Assembly: GCF_001435975.1 (NCBI RefSeq)
Contig: NZ_AYYR01000029.1
Coordinates: 1 to 64,000 of the forward strand
Length of the DNA: 64,000 bases
Reading direction: 5' to 3'
Origin: Secundilactobacillus collinoides DSM 20515 = JCM 1123
GTDB taxonomy: Bacteria; Bacillota; Bacilli; Lactobacillales; Lactobacillaceae
Below the pieces are notes generated by a model that saw only the letters and a program-made list of their open reading frames with translations, ran no database searches and had not been told where the DNA came from. Positions 38,735 through 48,278 of the stretch are shown piece by piece (position 1 is the first letter of the stretch; each line of letters starts with the position of its first letter). Position numbers and translations under genes: made by a program.

Positions 38735-39670
38735 ATGATCAAGACATATTCGTTATGGGATAACCTTACCTGGGTGGCGGTTAGCCAGCCAAATCAACAA
38801 GATTTTAGCCAGTTGGTAGAAAACTATCACGTGTTACCTAGGTACATTTCCTACATTAAGGACCGCCGGGAACGTGCTCGGTTTAATTACGATAATACAC
38901 ATGACAGCAAGCTGTTAATTTTCCGTGTGATTCCTGAACATAAAGACGACCATGAGCTGGGAACGGATGAGACGCTTCCCGTGGCCTTTTTGCTGCGTGA
39001 TAATCTGGTCATGACCATCGTTCAAAATGAAACGAAGTACGTTGTTGACCTGATGGCGTCAATCGTCAAGGATCATCGCGAACAGAAACGACCAGTTAGT
39101 GAACTGAATTTGATTATTGAATTATTATTCAACTTGAATGACGGGTACGCAGATCGAATCGATGCACTGGATGATATTCAAGAAAACTTGGAAAATTATC
39201 ATCGCCGGCCAAGTAACAAACAAATTGCTGAACTGACCAAGTTGGACAAGGGACTTGTGTATCTAAAAACGGCTGCCCATAACAATGTGCTGGCAATCGG
39301 TCAGATTCAGGTTTTGTCGGATGCGGATGACGACCCGCTGCACCTGGATGAGAGCGAAACCCAGCACCTAAAGGACCTCATGGTGGAAGTTGAACAGAGT
39401 CGCTCGCTGGCTGATATTTCCGCCGAGGTCGTTGAAAAATTGTCCAATAACTACAGCAATGTCTTGGACAATAGTTTGAACACGACCATGCGGTTACTGA
39501 CCGTCTGGACGCTGGCACTGGCATTTCCACCCATTGTGTCCGGCTTTTGGGGAATGAACATGGACCTGCCGCTTACCAAACTGCCGTGGGCGTGGGTGCT
39601 TTCTATCGTGCTGTCAGTGGTTCCAATCTTTGCGCTGGTGTGGTACCTTAGAAAGCATCACGATTTATAA
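38735..39670 (+). CDS. corA: CorA family divalent cation transporter
   Basis: A 311-residue CorA-type magnesium/cobalt transporter. The long N-terminal cytosolic domain (about 1-250) ends in a stalk helix, followed by two C-terminal membrane helices. The first helix ends in the ion-selectivity motif FWGMNMDLP (GMN), and the short second helix ends in a basic WYLRKHHDL tail. Length and layout match the family. The GNAT gene follows 14 bases downstream, so the two are probably co-transcribed. Confidence 0.92.
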   Translation: MIKTYSLWDNLTWVAVSQPNQQDFSQLVENYHVLPRYISYIKDRRERARFNYDNTHDSKLLIFRVIPEHKDDHELGTDETLPVAFLLRDNLVMTIVQNETKYVVDLMASIVKDHREQKRPVSELNLIIELLFNLNDGYADRIDALDDIQENLENYHRRPSNKQIAELTKLDKGLVYLKTAAHNNVLAIGQIQVLSDADDDPLHLDESETQHLKDLMVEVEQSRSLADISAEVVEKLSNNYSNVLDNSLNTTMRLLTVWTLALAFPPIVSGFWGMNMDLPLTKLPWAWVLSIVLSVVPIFALVWYLRKHHDL

Positions 39671-39684
39671 GGAGTTTTTGACAC

Positions 39685-40173
39685 ATGAAAATTGAATCTG
39701 TAACACCTAGCGACTTGGACCAAATCGTTGCCATTGAACAAGCTGGGTTCACGCCTGAAGAGGCTGGGACGCCGGCAGCGTTTAAAGTTCGAATCGATAA
39801 TTTAGCGGACAGTTTCTTGGTAGCTCGTGATGACCAGGGAACTGTTCAAGGGTTTATTGTCGGGCCCGTGGATGCAAGTCCTTATGTCCTCGACGACATG
39901 TACGCAACCTCAAAGCCGAACCAGCCGACTGGTGGTAATCAGCTCGTCTTGTCATTAGCCGTGGCCCCAAGTGCCCAACATCAGCATCTAGGCAGCCAGC
40001 TTTTGGCCGCTTTGGAAGACGTTGCCAAAAAAGCCCAGCGGGAAACGATATCCCTCACTTGTCTAGATCGGCTAGTGCCGTTTTACGAACAGAATGGCTT
40101 CCACAACGATGGGGTGGCCGATTCTGACCACGCGGGTGAAATTTGGTATAACCTCGTTAAACCGCTCCGTTAA
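39685..40173 (+). CDS. GNAT family N-acetyltransferase
   Basis: A 162-residue GNAT enzyme. LVLSLAVAPSAQHQHLGSQL contains the acetyl-CoA pyrophosphate loop (Q-x-x-x-L-G-S). LTCLDRLVPFYEQNGF is the C-terminal element. The family pattern resembles arylalkylamine or ribosomal-protein type acetyltransferases, but the substrate is unknown. AAGGAG precedes the ATG, right behind corA. Confidence 0.85.
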   Translation: MKIESVTPSDLDQIVAIEQAGFTPEEAGTPAAFKVRIDNLADSFLVARDDQGTVQGFIVGPVDASPYVLDDMYATSKPNQPTGGNQLVLSLAVAPSAQHQHLGSQLLAALEDVAKKAQRETISLTCLDRLVPFYEQNGFHNDGVADSDHAGEIWYNLVKPLR

Positions 40174-40289
40174 GCTATTTTAGACGGAATTTTCAAACCT
40201 GTTTGAAAAAAGTTTTTAAAAAAGGGTTGACGAATATCCATTTTGGGATTAAATTAAAGCCACATTAGCAATTGATGAGAAAAAACAAA

Positions 40290-40549
40290 TGCCATGAAGC
40301 GGAGAGTAAGTTTAACCGCGACGTCAGTGAATCCCGTTAAGTGAGAAGGGACCGTCAAGTTAAGGTGAAAGTAACCGCCGAGCAGTGGATGCGAAGATTG
40401 AGTGTCCATGGGTCGTACCCCTTACAGTACTAGCGTATCGCCCCGGGGCCGTACGCGAAAAGGTGACGTCTGCGAAGACGTTGCGAACAAAGGTGGTACA
40501 GCGCAGAAGCGCCCTTAGTTAACAGAAATGTTGATTAAGGGCGCTTTTT
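40290..40549 (+). promoter_or_regulatory. T-box leader, probably isoleucine-specific
   Basis: GCGGAGAGTAAG opens stem I. AAAGGTGGTACAGCGCAG at 40490-40507 is the T-box, and AAGCGCCCTTAGTTAAC / GTTGATTAAGGGCGCTTTTT the terminator. By alignment with the Met T-box at 23130, the triplet after GCGAAG is the specifier, and here it reads ATT (40397-40399), isoleucine. The regulated gene is the ketopantoate reductase-like dehydrogenase. Confidence 0.88.
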
Positions 40550-40583
40550 CTCATCAAAAATAAAAAAATGGAGTGTGATCTTA

Positions 40584-41576
40584 ATGAAATTTGCAATGAT
40601 TGGTGCCGGAGCTATGGGTTTACGTTATGGGATTTTGTTACAGGAGGCTGGCAACGATGTCACCTTTATCGATACGTGGCAACCAAATATTGATAAAATT
40701 CGCGAACAGGGCGGCGTTTACGTTTCTCGCGACCATAAAGATCGCCATTTGACCCCAATTAAATTGGAGACCCCGGAAACTTATGATGATGATCCTGACA
40801 TGTACATATTCTTTGTTAAGCAGATGCAGCTCGAAGACTTCTTGAAGCGTTGTGCGCACTTCTTCAAGCCAAACCAATACGCCTTTACCTGCATGAACGG
40901 GATGGGCCATATCGAAAAATTGCAAAAGTACTTTGCCGACGACAAGATCATTGCCGGGACAGCCCTGATTGCTACTGTTTTGAACGGCCCTGGCGACGTT
41001 GACTTCATTGGCGAACGTGGTGCCGGCATGATGAACATGGCCAACTACACTGAAAAGCCGGATGAAATGACACACCGCCTCTTCGATGAACTCGACAAGG
41101 CTCAGATGCACCCATCACTAAAGACCAACTTTAAGGGGACGTTGATGACTAAAGTTATCTTCAACTCCGTTATCAACACCATCTGTACCTTGTTTGGTAT
41201 CACCATGGGTGAATTCGGGAACTCTGACCGGGCCTACGATCTCGGCCGTCAATTGATCGACGAAGCCTACGATATCTGTGCCCGTGCCGGCATCACACTG
41301 GTTTCTGACCGTGACGAAGAAATGGCCGCTTTGGACCACAACACCCGGATCGATATGCCATTACACTACCCATCTATGTACCAAGATATGAGCCACGACC
41401 GGCCAACCGAAGTTGACTACATCAACGGGTACATTGCTGAACTTGGACGCAAATACCACTACGAAGCTAAGACCCACATCTTCTTGACCAACCTGGTTCA
41501 CTTGTCTGAATACCACCGTGCTAACGAAAAGAAGGCACGTGAGGAAGCTGCTGAGAAGACCGAAGCTGTGCTTTAA
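40584..41576 (+). CDS. Ketopantoate reductase family 2-oxoacid dehydrogenase (PanE/ApbA-like)
   Basis: A 330-residue NAD(P)-dependent dehydrogenase of the ApbA/PanE family. The N-terminal Rossmann motif is MKFAMIGAGAMGLRYG. TCMNGMGHIEKL and the catalytic-lysine region TLMTKVIFNSVINTICTLFG follow. In lactic acid bacteria such proteins can act as D-2-hydroxyacid dehydrogenases for branched-chain 2-oxoacids. The Ile T-box upstream favours that role over pantothenate synthesis, since it ties expression to isoleucine supply. A GTG nine bases upstream is less likely as start because GGAG sits right next to it. Confidence 0.88.
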   Translation: MKFAMIGAGAMGLRYGILLQEAGNDVTFIDTWQPNIDKIREQGGVYVSRDHKDRHLTPIKLETPETYDDDPDMYIFFVKQMQLEDFLKRCAHFFKPNQYAFTCMNGMGHIEKLQKYFADDKIIAGTALIATVLNGPGDVDFIGERGAGMMNMANYTEKPDEMTHRLFDELDKAQMHPSLKTNFKGTLMTKVIFNSVINTICTLFGITMGEFGNSDRAYDLGRQLIDEAYDICARAGITLVSDRDEEMAALDHNTRIDMPLHYPSMYQDMSHDRPTEVDYINGYIAELGRKYHYEAKTHIFLTNLVHLSEYHRANEKKAREEAAEKTEAVL

Positions 41577-41899
41577 AGGCTTAATCACTTAAGCCTGTGA
41601 GCGGGTGGATGCGTACCTTGTAAGCCGCCCCATGTGAACTAGCCGCGAACCATGGTTAAGAAGCAAAAGATAATAAACGCTGGTTTGTAGAGAATCCGTT
41701 CGTGACTGTCTGCCATTCAGTGCGAGCGAAGCTTTCTGCACCAGTTGTGAGTTTAGACATTATCTTCAGTGACCTAGACATCGTTCAGTTAGTTTTCATA
41801 CCGTTAATTGCAACATCTCCTTTGGAAATAACAAATAGAAATAATAAAACGCCCATGCAGTCGTCTGATTGCGTGGGCGTTTTTTGTGAAAAATCAAGA
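41577..41899. other. Gap between the dehydrogenase gene and pheA
   Basis: No gene. A short perfect hairpin GGCTTAA/TTAAGCC lies directly after the stop codon, and the converging terminator (AAAACGCCCATGCA / TGCGTGGGCGTTTTTT) is at 41845-41888. Confidence 0.6.
41845..41888. terminator. Bidirectional terminator downstream of pheA
   Basis: AAAACGCCCATGCA pairs with TGCGTGGGCGTTTTTT with one mismatch. Confidence 0.8.
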
Positions 41900-42739
41900 T
41901 TATACGGCGTAGAACCCTAGTGGATGCACCGTGTAAGCCTTTGCCATTTTACCGAGGGTGTCAAACAAGGTCTCCTTTTGGTCAAAGGTGCCTGATACTT
42001 CGATATAAAAGGAATAGATTCCAATTTTTTGCCGCGTTGGCAAGGACATGATCGTGACCAAGTTCAAACCGGCGTCCGCCAAATGGTTCAAAATTTCGCG
42101 CAGGACGCCTGGTTGTTCCGTTGGGGGTGTAATGAACATTGGGAACTTAAAGGCCGTATCTGGAGCTTCAGTGGCTTCTGGTGCGACTAATGATGCGGGC
42201 TGCTTCTTAAAGATAATAAAGCGTGTGGCGTTATCATCCTGGTCGGCAACGTTATCCTGCATCAGCGGGAAATCCAGAGCTGTCATTTGTGATTGCGGAA
42301 TAATGGCTGCGTCACCGTTCTGTCCGGCCTGGAGTTTTTCCAGTGATGTCATGTTGCTTGAGGTGGTGATGATTTCAGCCTGGGGCAGGTTTGCCAGTAA
42401 GTTTTGACACTGACCCTCGGTCTTGAACTGGACGTAGATACGGTTGATTTTGGCCAGGTCATCAACCTTGGCCGCCAACCCGAAGTTAACGGGGACGGTG
42501 ACCTCGCCAATTTCAGTGACGTCAGCGACCTGCAGGCGTTGCAGGGTAGCTTGAACGAAGCCGTCTAATTGGTTTTCTAAGGGGAGCAGGCCCAAGCCGT
42601 CTGGGACCACAGAGTTGTAAACCAAATCAAAAGTCGGGTGATAATCGGGTTCGATATTTAATTCAGGATGGCGCGCAATGAAGACTTGAGCGGCTGCGTC
42701 CGTGAAGGTGCCGGCTGGACCTAGTACGGATAATTTCAT
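41900..42739 (-). CDS. pheA: Prephenate dehydratase
   Basis: A 279-residue monofunctional prephenate dehydratase, forming phenylpyruvate for phenylalanine synthesis. MKLSVLGPAGTFTDAAA opens the PDT domain, VPDGLGLLPLENQLDG lies at about 45-60, and the catalytic NATRF motif at 170-174. The C-terminal ACT domain (about 205-275, PGVLREILNHLADAGLNLV) mediates feedback control by phenylalanine. A GTG three codons upstream (42748) is also in frame. No other aromatic gene is adjacent. Confidence 0.93.
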   Translation of the reverse strand: MKLSVLGPAGTFTDAAAQVFIARHPELNIEPDYHPTFDLVYNSVVPDGLGLLPLENQLDGFVQATLQRLQVADVTEIGEVTVPVNFGLAAKVDDLAKINRIYVQFKTEGQCQNLLANLPQAEIITTSSNMTSLEKLQAGQNGDAAIIPQSQMTALDFPLMQDNVADQDDNATRFIIFKKQPASLVAPEATEAPDTAFKFPMFITPPTEQPGVLREILNHLADAGLNLVTIMSLPTRQKIGIYSFYIEVSGTFDQKETLFDTLGKMAKAYTVHPLGFYAV

Positions 42740-42924
42740 GAAGGACACTTCTTTCTTATGAGCAACGCACGAAATAAGGCCATTTGGTCTGTAACCGATA
42801 ACAACCTTGTCGTTTCAATTAATTTCTAATACCTTCATTACAACACAGGTCGCGACCCAGAGCAACTTAATTTACACCCGCCATGAATCGTGGCAGAATA
42901 GTTGCATCAAAGGGGGAATCACGT

Positions 42925-43293
42925 ATGACAAGACTTGAAATGACACAGGATGTCCAGACACGATTGGCAAACCACCTCGCACCGGGTGATCAGCTGATCC
43001 TTGATTTTGACGATGGTGTGGGCCGTTATTCTAAGGTGGGCGTTTGTTCACTGGATGTGAGTTTTCGGTTCCTGATCGTTTCAAATGATGCTGTTGACCC
43101 CGTTTACGATGAGACGCTTACCAGTCCGGCTGGCAACGTACTGATCAAAAGCTATGCTGACAATTACCTGAATGAAAATCCTAAACTAACGCTAAGTCAC
43201 TTTGGCTTAATTCAACTCTCTTCAGCGGTAGGGGTGTTGGACAGTAACGTTGAGATTATCGATCATCCTGACGTAGTGACTGAGGCAAAATAA
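42925..43293 (+). CDS. HesB/IscA-like iron-sulfur biosynthesis family protein
   Basis: A 122-residue protein of the lactobacillar subgroup of the Fe-S_biosyn (HesB/IscA) family: LILDFDDGVGRYSKVG, CSLDVSFRFLIV and LSHFGLIQLSSAVGVLDSNV. The usual three cysteines of IscA are not conserved (only one Cys is present), so it may not be a canonical scaffold. The frame extends upstream to 42883, but GGGGGA before the ATG at 42925 fixes the start. A strong terminator follows. Confidence 0.78.
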   Translation: MTRLEMTQDVQTRLANHLAPGDQLILDFDDGVGRYSKVGVCSLDVSFRFLIVSNDAVDPVYDETLTSPAGNVLIKSYADNYLNENPKLTLSHFGLIQLSSAVGVLDSNVEIIDHPDVVTEAK

Positions 43294-43318
43294 ACTGTTT
43301 GATTTAAAGTATCATCAA

Positions 43319-43376
43319 AGTGCTCCGGACAAAATTCAATTTTGGATTTTGTCCGGAGCACTAATTTTTTTAAAAA
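43319..43376. terminator. Strong bidirectional terminator
   Basis: GTGCTCCGGACAAAAT pairs perfectly with ATTTTGTCCGGAGCAC, followed by AATTTTTTT. It separates the IscA-like gene from the converging tetR gene. Confidence 0.9.
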
Positions 43377-43380
43377 TGTC

Positions 43381-43935
43381 TTAGTGGGGTTTTTCTGTGA
43401 ATCGCGCAAATAATTCCGTGACGTGCGATGCAATCTGCTGAATAGACAGTGAATTTGGATTTTGCAACCACCATTTAATGGCTGATGCTAACGCGGAAGA
43501 AATGAAAATTAAATCTACTTGTTGATATAAAACGTCCTTATTAGTCCAACTCAAGGTGTCGTCTAGAATTTCTTTGATTTTGACTTGAAAAGGCGGTAAA
43601 AAATATTTTTCGTTTTCATTATTAAATAGTATTTCGAATAGTTCATGCTTTGAATCAAAATACGAAAAAATAAGTGTCATTAATTCTTGGATTCTTTTTT
43701 GAGGAATATTGGCGTGTATTTGCACAGCGTAACTGGAAAAATCTAAGGTTTGAAACGCTAAATATTTGTTTAATAAATCATACTTGTCTTCAAAGTGAAT
43801 ATAAAAAGTGGATCGATTAACATCAGCCTGATCCGTAATATCTTTTATTGATATCTTTGCGAAATCTTTTTTTTTGTAGTAACCCTGTAAACGTGTCAAA
43901 AATGAGTTTTTGTGTTTTGCGAGACCGTCGATCAT
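43381..43935 (-). CDS. TetR family transcriptional regulator
   Basis: A 184-residue TetR regulator from the ATG at 43935, which has GGAG nine bases upstream. The open frame extends 22 codons further without support. The helix-turn-helix is KISIKDITDQADVNRSTFYI, then HFEDKYDLLNKYL. The C-terminal helices bind an unknown ligand. It is divergent from the CrtC-like gene, with 153 bases between the starts, so that gene is its probable target. Confidence 0.88.
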   Translation of the reverse strand: MIDGLAKHKNSFLTRLQGYYKKKDFAKISIKDITDQADVNRSTFYIHFEDKYDLLNKYLAFQTLDFSSYAVQIHANIPQKRIQELMTLIFSYFDSKHELFEILFNNENEKYFLPPFQVKIKEILDDTLSWTNKDVLYQQVDLIFISSALASAIKWWLQNPNSLSIQQIASHVTELFARFTEKPH

Positions 43936-44088
43936 TCTTTGTCTCCATTTCTGTATTGCCTCCCAGACAACAGTATTTTCGAATTGTCGATTAAGCGACA
44001 AAACGGTGTGTTTAATGATTGTTGGTTGTGGTTGAAACGATTATATTTTGAACCATGATAATTAATAAGCTTGAAAGGAAGTATTACG

Positions 44089-45066
44089 ATGACTAAAAAC
44101 ACTAGATTAAATGAAGGCTTACCAATTTTTGTTGACCACAAAACAGACGTTGGACCGATATCCAAAGCACCATCAGATTCTTGGTATGTTAATTGTGCCT
44201 TTGAGGCTGATGGCAAGCAGCTTGGATTTATGTGGCATCAACAGACGATGAAAATGGGTCCAATTTCTGTTAATTTTGCTGAACTGTTGCTATTGAACGC
44301 AACCGATAACTACAGCCTTTCCGAATTGGCAAAGCCTAAACCGATTTCCATTAAAAAAATCTCTGAAAATGAGGTCGAAGTAGTTTCCTCAATCGGGAGC
44401 TTTTCTGGAAGTTATCGTGATGGTTTTGATTTACAACTCCAAATTCAGGACGGAGGTGTTCACGTCCATCTGAAACCCGACACGACTTTGTATAACGGTA
44501 CAACCGGGCTGTTACCGCTAGTTGGTTCAGACTCACATGAGTTTGCCTACCCAAACATGAGTGTAACAGGCGCCGTTACAATGAACAATGAAACGTATGA
44601 GTTAAGTGATGGTACCGCATGGTTTGATAAACAGTGGGTAACCACGGCACCAAACCGGGGTGAGATGAATAATGCTGCCTGGTTGTGGCTTGGGTTGCCA
44701 TTAAATAACAAAGGCACCTGTTCAATTTCACTTTGGGACTATTATACATCAGAAAATCGTAACGCTTTTGCCACTGTTGTTGAGGAGAATGGGATGCAAG
44801 AAACAATGCCAATTTCCGTGACCTATAATAACATTTGGAAAAGCCAGAAAACGGGTAACAGTTATCCGGAAATAATTGATATTCGAATTGATGAGATCGA
44901 TTTGAACTTGTCTTTAAGAACGCTAATAGTCGATACTGAATTTTATCAAGAGCACGCGAAATTGGGCGGATGCCAAAATTTATGTGGAGTTACAGGGACT
45001 TTTCGGCAGCATAAAATATCAAAATACTGCGTTGTCGAAATGATCAATGATCTTTGTGGTGATTAA
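44089..45066 (+). CDS. CrtC/AttH-type lipocalin-like protein
   Basis: A 325-residue beta-rich protein related to the hydroxyneurosporene synthase (CrtC)/AttH family. The telling segment is GTAWFDKQWVTT near residue 185, matching the family W-x-D-x-Q-W motif, in a double beta-barrel of lipocalin type. No signal peptide is visible. No carotenoid gene is in the window, so a role in carotenoid hydration is unlikely to be inferable. A soluble enzyme acting on a hydrophobic compound under TetR control is the best reading. The ATG at 44089 follows GAAAGGAAG. Confidence 0.7.
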   Translation: MTKNTRLNEGLPIFVDHKTDVGPISKAPSDSWYVNCAFEADGKQLGFMWHQQTMKMGPISVNFAELLLLNATDNYSLSELAKPKPISIKKISENEVEVVSSIGSFSGSYRDGFDLQLQIQDGGVHVHLKPDTTLYNGTTGLLPLVGSDSHEFAYPNMSVTGAVTMNNETYELSDGTAWFDKQWVTTAPNRGEMNNAAWLWLGLPLNNKGTCSISLWDYYTSENRNAFATVVEENGMQETMPISVTYNNIWKSQKTGNSYPEIIDIRIDEIDLNLSLRTLIVDTEFYQEHAKLGGCQNLCGVTGTFRQHKISKYCVVEMINDLCGD

Positions 45067-45087
45067 CTCGATTTCTTGATGAATGCT

Positions 45088-45140
45088 TAGAGAAAGAGAC
45101 CTATGGAAAAATGATTGTATTTTTCCATAGGCCTCTTATT
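45088..45140 (+). terminator. Terminator of the CrtC-like gene
   Basis: AGACCTATGGAAAAA pairs with TTTTTCCATAGGCCTCT with one unpaired base, followed by TATTT. Confidence 0.85.
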
Positions 45141-45382
45141 TAGTGAGCTGCTCTATTAGGTGGTTTATTGGAAATAGAATTGTTAATCACGTGTGTAAAT
45201 TTAAAGAAAAGACGCTCCACGAAAGTGACATCTGGCAACCAAGACACGACAAATCAGCTAGTTTCAGTACGGCAATAAAGGGTTAAACCTTCGCACGACC
45301 AATTATTGCACATGCTGACAGTAAGTCGAAAGTGCCAGTGATTAGTGTTGGGCATGACCCCCGTATAAAAAAGTTTCCGAAA

Positions 45383-45435
45383 AAAGGGCGCAGCCAAAGC
45401 CACTCGGTCAGAGTAACCTATGCTACGCCCATTGA
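45383..45435 (-). terminator. Terminator of the glnQ operon
   Basis: On the minus strand GGGCGTAGC pairs with GCTGCGCCC, one mismatch, followed by TTTTTTC. Confidence 0.7.
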
Positions 45436-45453
45436 ACACTACTTGTGACATTT

Positions 45454-46191
45454 TTATACATTCAATACCTTGTTCAAGAAATCCTGCAAACGCGGATGCT
45501 TCGGGTGGTCGAAGATCTCTTCCGGCGTGCCCTGTTCCTGAATGTTGCCATCATCAACGAAGATGACGCGATCAGCCACTTCCTTAGCAAAACCCATTTC
45601 GTGGGTCACTACGACCATGGTCATGCCTTGTTTGGCTAACGTCTTCATAACTTCCAGCACATCGCCGACCATCTCTGGGTCCAAGGCAGATGTAGGTTCA
45701 TCAAACAACATGATATCAGGGTTCATTGCAAGCGCACGGGCGATGGCGACACGTTGTTCCTGGCCACCGGACAGGGATTGGACACGAGCGTCGAATTTTT
45801 CTTCCAAGCCAACAGTGGCTAGCAGCTGCTTTGCTTGTTTTTCAGCCGCTGTCTTATCCGACTTTTTCAGTTCCGTAGGCGCCAGCATAATGTTTTCGCC
45901 AACCGTCATGTTGTTAAACAGGTTAAAGTGTTGGAACACCATGCCAATGTTTTCCCGTACTTTATTAATATCCGTTTTCGGATCGGCAATATCGTAACCA
46001 TCGATCACAATGGAACCTGAGGTCGGGGCTTCTAGCTTGTTGAGGGTTCGCAGTAGCGTACTCTTTCCAGAACCAGAGGGGCCGATGATGACCACAACTT
46101 CATTGTTCTGCACTTCAAGGTTGATGCCCTTCAGTACTTCGTTATCACCATAAGTTTTCACGAGATCCGTTACTTTTAATCTAGTGCTCAT
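45454..46191 (-). CDS. glnQ: Polar amino acid (glutamine-type) ABC transporter ATPase
   Basis: A 245-residue ABC ATPase of the polar amino acid uptake family. Walker [10 protein letters not shown] (about 37-45), Q-loop QHFNLF, signature [15 protein letters not shown], Walker [13 protein letters not shown] and the switch histidine in VVTHEMGFA are all intact. The ATG overlaps the stop of the preceding glnHP gene by one base (TAATG), so the two are a translationally coupled operon. Confidence 0.95.
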   Translation of the reverse strand: MSTRLKVTDLVKTYGDNEVLKGINLEVQNNEVVVIIGPSGSGKSTLLRTLNKLEAPTSGSIVIDGYDIADPKTDINKVRENIGMVFQHFNLFNNMTVGENIMLAPTELKKSDKTAAEKQAKQLLATVGLEEKFDARVQSLSGGQEQRVAIARALAMNPDIMLFDEPTSALDPEMVGDVLEVMKTLAKQGMTMVVVTHEMGFAKEVADRVIFVDDGNIQEQGTPEEIFDHPKHPRLQDFLNKVLNV

Positions 46192-47636
46192 TATAGCTTA
46201 CTCCTTTTTTGTACCCAGTTTGATAACCACGTTAACAGCGTGATAACAACAAGGTAGATGATTGCGATGATCGTCCAAACTTTAAACCCTTGCAGGTTAC
46301 GGGCGATAATAATCTTCCCGGTTTGGGTCAACTCAAGAATCCCAATGATCGAGAGAATCGATGTATCTTTCAGGGTAATGATGAACTGGTTAATGAAGGA
46401 AGGTACCATGATGCGGATCCCCTGTGGCAAGATGACCTTGCGCATCGCTCGTCCAAACGGTAAGCCCAGACTGCGGGCCGCTTCCATTTGCCCAGTATCC
46501 ACAGCATTGATACCACCCTTTACGAAGGCCGCGATGTACGCACCTTCATTAAACATCAGCGTAATGATCCCGGCAACAAATGCGGGAATCTTCTGGCCAG
46601 TGAGACTTGGAATCCCAGTGTAGATAAAGAGTGCGAGAACCAGTAGTGGCAAGCCCCGGAAAATGTAAATCAGGGTGGTTGAGAGGCCGTTTAAGAATTT
46701 ATTCGGGAAGACACCCATCAGGCCGACGAGCACCCCGAAAATAGTTGCAAATATAATAGAAACAACGGTTAGCCAGAGGGTCTCTTTAAACCCACTCCAA
46801 AGGGCTGACTTGTTTTGTTTGATCAGACCGAAAAAACTGTTGTCTGAAGTACTGTCAGTGTCCTTTGAGGCGTCCTTGCCTAAGTATTTCTCAGTGATCT
46901 TTTTGTACTGACCATTAGCTTTCAAATTAGCTAAACCTTTGTTGAAGGATTTAAGCAATTTTTGGTTGTGGCCTTTTTCGACCGCAAACCCGTATGAGCC
47001 ATTTTCGGCAGGCTTGGTCACAATTTTTAACTTAGTACCCTGTTTGATACCATAACGCATAACGGGCGAGTCTTCAAAACAGGCCGCCGAATTACCAGTC
47101 ATAACATCTTCGTACATATTATTAGAGTCATCAAACGTGACAACTTTAAAGCCGTATTTGTTTTTGATACTGTTCGCATAGTCGGCACCGGAAGTCCCAG
47201 TCTTGACGGCAACCTTTTTGCCCTTCAACTGACTGAGTTTGGTGATTTTACTGTTTTTAGCAACAGCCATAACAACCCCAGACGTGAAGTAGGGTTTCGA
47301 GAAGTCAAAGGTTGCTTCCCGTTCCTTAGTGATACTCATGCCGGCGATCACACCGTCCAATTGGCCGGACTGCACAGACTGAACGGCAGCGTTGAAGCCC
47401 ACCGGTTTGATTTTGACTTTGAATCTCTGATTCTTGGCAATGGCCCGAATCAGATCCATGTCGATCCCAACGTATTTGTTTTGCTTGTTGGCAAATTCAA
47501 ACGGGGGAAAGGTAACGTCAGTCCCAATCGTGTAAGTCGTTTCGGCCTTGGCCGGGGTGGCTGACAAATTAAACGTGACTAAGCACGCAAAGAAAACGGC
47601 AAGTGTCGTCAACACCGCCCACATCTTTCGTTTCAT
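46191..47636 (-). CDS. glnP: Fused amino acid-binding protein / permease (GlnH-GlnP type)
   Basis: A 481-residue two-domain transporter protein, as is common in lactic acid bacteria. A signal peptide ending near TPAKA (about 31) is followed by a type 3 solute-binding domain (about 34-255: [34 protein letters not shown]). A linker leads to a BPD_transp_1 permease domain (about 275-478) with [20 protein letters not shown], the EAA loop. Substrate is probably glutamine or another polar amino acid. It forms an importer with GlnQ. AGGAGG precedes the ATG. Confidence 0.93.
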   Translation of the reverse strand: MKRKMWAVLTTLAVFFACLVTFNLSATPAKAETTYTIGTDVTFPPFEFANKQNKYVGIDMDLIRAIAKNQRFKVKIKPVGFNAAVQSVQSGQLDGVIAGMSITKEREATFDFSKPYFTSGVVMAVAKNSKITKLSQLKGKKVAVKTGTSGADYANSIKNKYGFKVVTFDDSNNMYEDVMTGNSAACFEDSPVMRYGIKQGTKLKIVTKPAENGSYGFAVEKGHNQKLLKSFNKGLANLKANGQYKKITEKYLGKDASKDTDSTSDNSFFGLIKQNKSALWSGFKETLWLTVVSIIFATIFGVLVGLMGVFPNKFLNGLSTTLIYIFRGLPLLVLALFIYTGIPSLTGQKIPAFVAGIITLMFNEGAYIAAFVKGGINAVDTGQMEAARSLGLPFGRAMRKVILPQGIRIMVPSFINQFIITLKDTSILSIIGILELTQTGKIIIARNLQGFKVWTIIAIIYLVVITLLTWLSNWVQKRSKL

Positions 47637-47727
47637 AACTAGTGTTCCTCCTTAACTATGTAACGTTATGTTACATTGTGACTTTCTAAAGTTTAACAGA
47701 AAATCTTAATAAAGTATAGAGTGCGGA

Positions 47728-47860
47728 GGAGGGGCGGTTAGAGGGCGGAGCATAAGCGACTTTCGGGGTAAAACCCTGGGCTTGGGTTTTACCCCGAAAG
47801 TCGCTTATGCAGTAGCCCTCTGCCCCTCGGAGCACGTTTAGGCAATATGAGGGACAACAA
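47728..47860. repeat. Bulged intergenic palindrome, copy F (most intact)
   Basis: A perfect 26-base-pair stem (47751-47776 with 47784-47809, starting CATAAGCGACTTTCGGGG) is extended by GAGGGC/GCCCTC and GAGGGGC/GCCCCTC. Bulges GGAG opposite CAGTA and GGTTA opposite T are the same as in copy B. The tail is CGGAGCACGTTTAGGC. Confidence 0.85.
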
Positions 47861-47888
47861 GCATCACAAAGTAAACTAACACCTCAAA

Positions 47889-47998
47889 AACCAAAACGCA
47901 AAACGCAAAACGCAAAACGCAAAACGCAAAACGCAAAACGCAAAACGCAAAACCCAAAACGCAAAACGCAAAACGCAAAACCCAAAACCCAAAACCCA
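47889..47998 (+). repeat. CAAAACG heptamer tandem repeat
   Basis: About fifteen tandem seven-base units, mainly CAAAACG with some CAAAACC. It lies 30 bases beyond the tail of palindrome F. A much weaker AACCAAAA-rich tract follows palindrome A at 22275-22335. Confidence 0.9.
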
Positions 47999-48164
47999 CC
48001 ACAGCGGCAATAAACTACAAACAACTATATATGAAGAAAAAGACTAAAAATTGCATCAAACCACACTACCAGCCCGCATCCCCCAACAACCCTTCAAACC
48101 AACCGAATTTGAAATAAATAGGCACAAAAACAACCCCATACCGCTCTGCACCAGGCCAAAAACA

Positions 48165-48203
48165 AAACCAGCCCCGCGACTAAACGCTCAGGGCTGGTTC
48201 TTG
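48165..48203 (-). terminator. Terminator of the hydratase gene
   Basis: On the minus strand GAACCAGCCC pairs with GGGGCTGGTTTT, followed by GTTTTTGG. Confidence 0.7.
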
Positions 48204-48278
48204 GTATGTGTGATGAAACTCGTATTTCTTTAAAGGAGGTTTTTCATTAATGACAGAACTAAGATCAATGATTGGAAA

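Noticed and set aside
47728-47860. Palindrome F as an ordinary terminator for the hydratase or glnHP genes
   Set aside because: A normal terminator already lies at 48165; F has no T-run, is upstream of glnHP, and has the bulge pattern of the repeat family.
48051-48233. Plus-strand 60-codon frame after the heptamer tract
   Set aside because: No ribosome binding site, low-complexity composition, and it overlaps the hydratase terminator.
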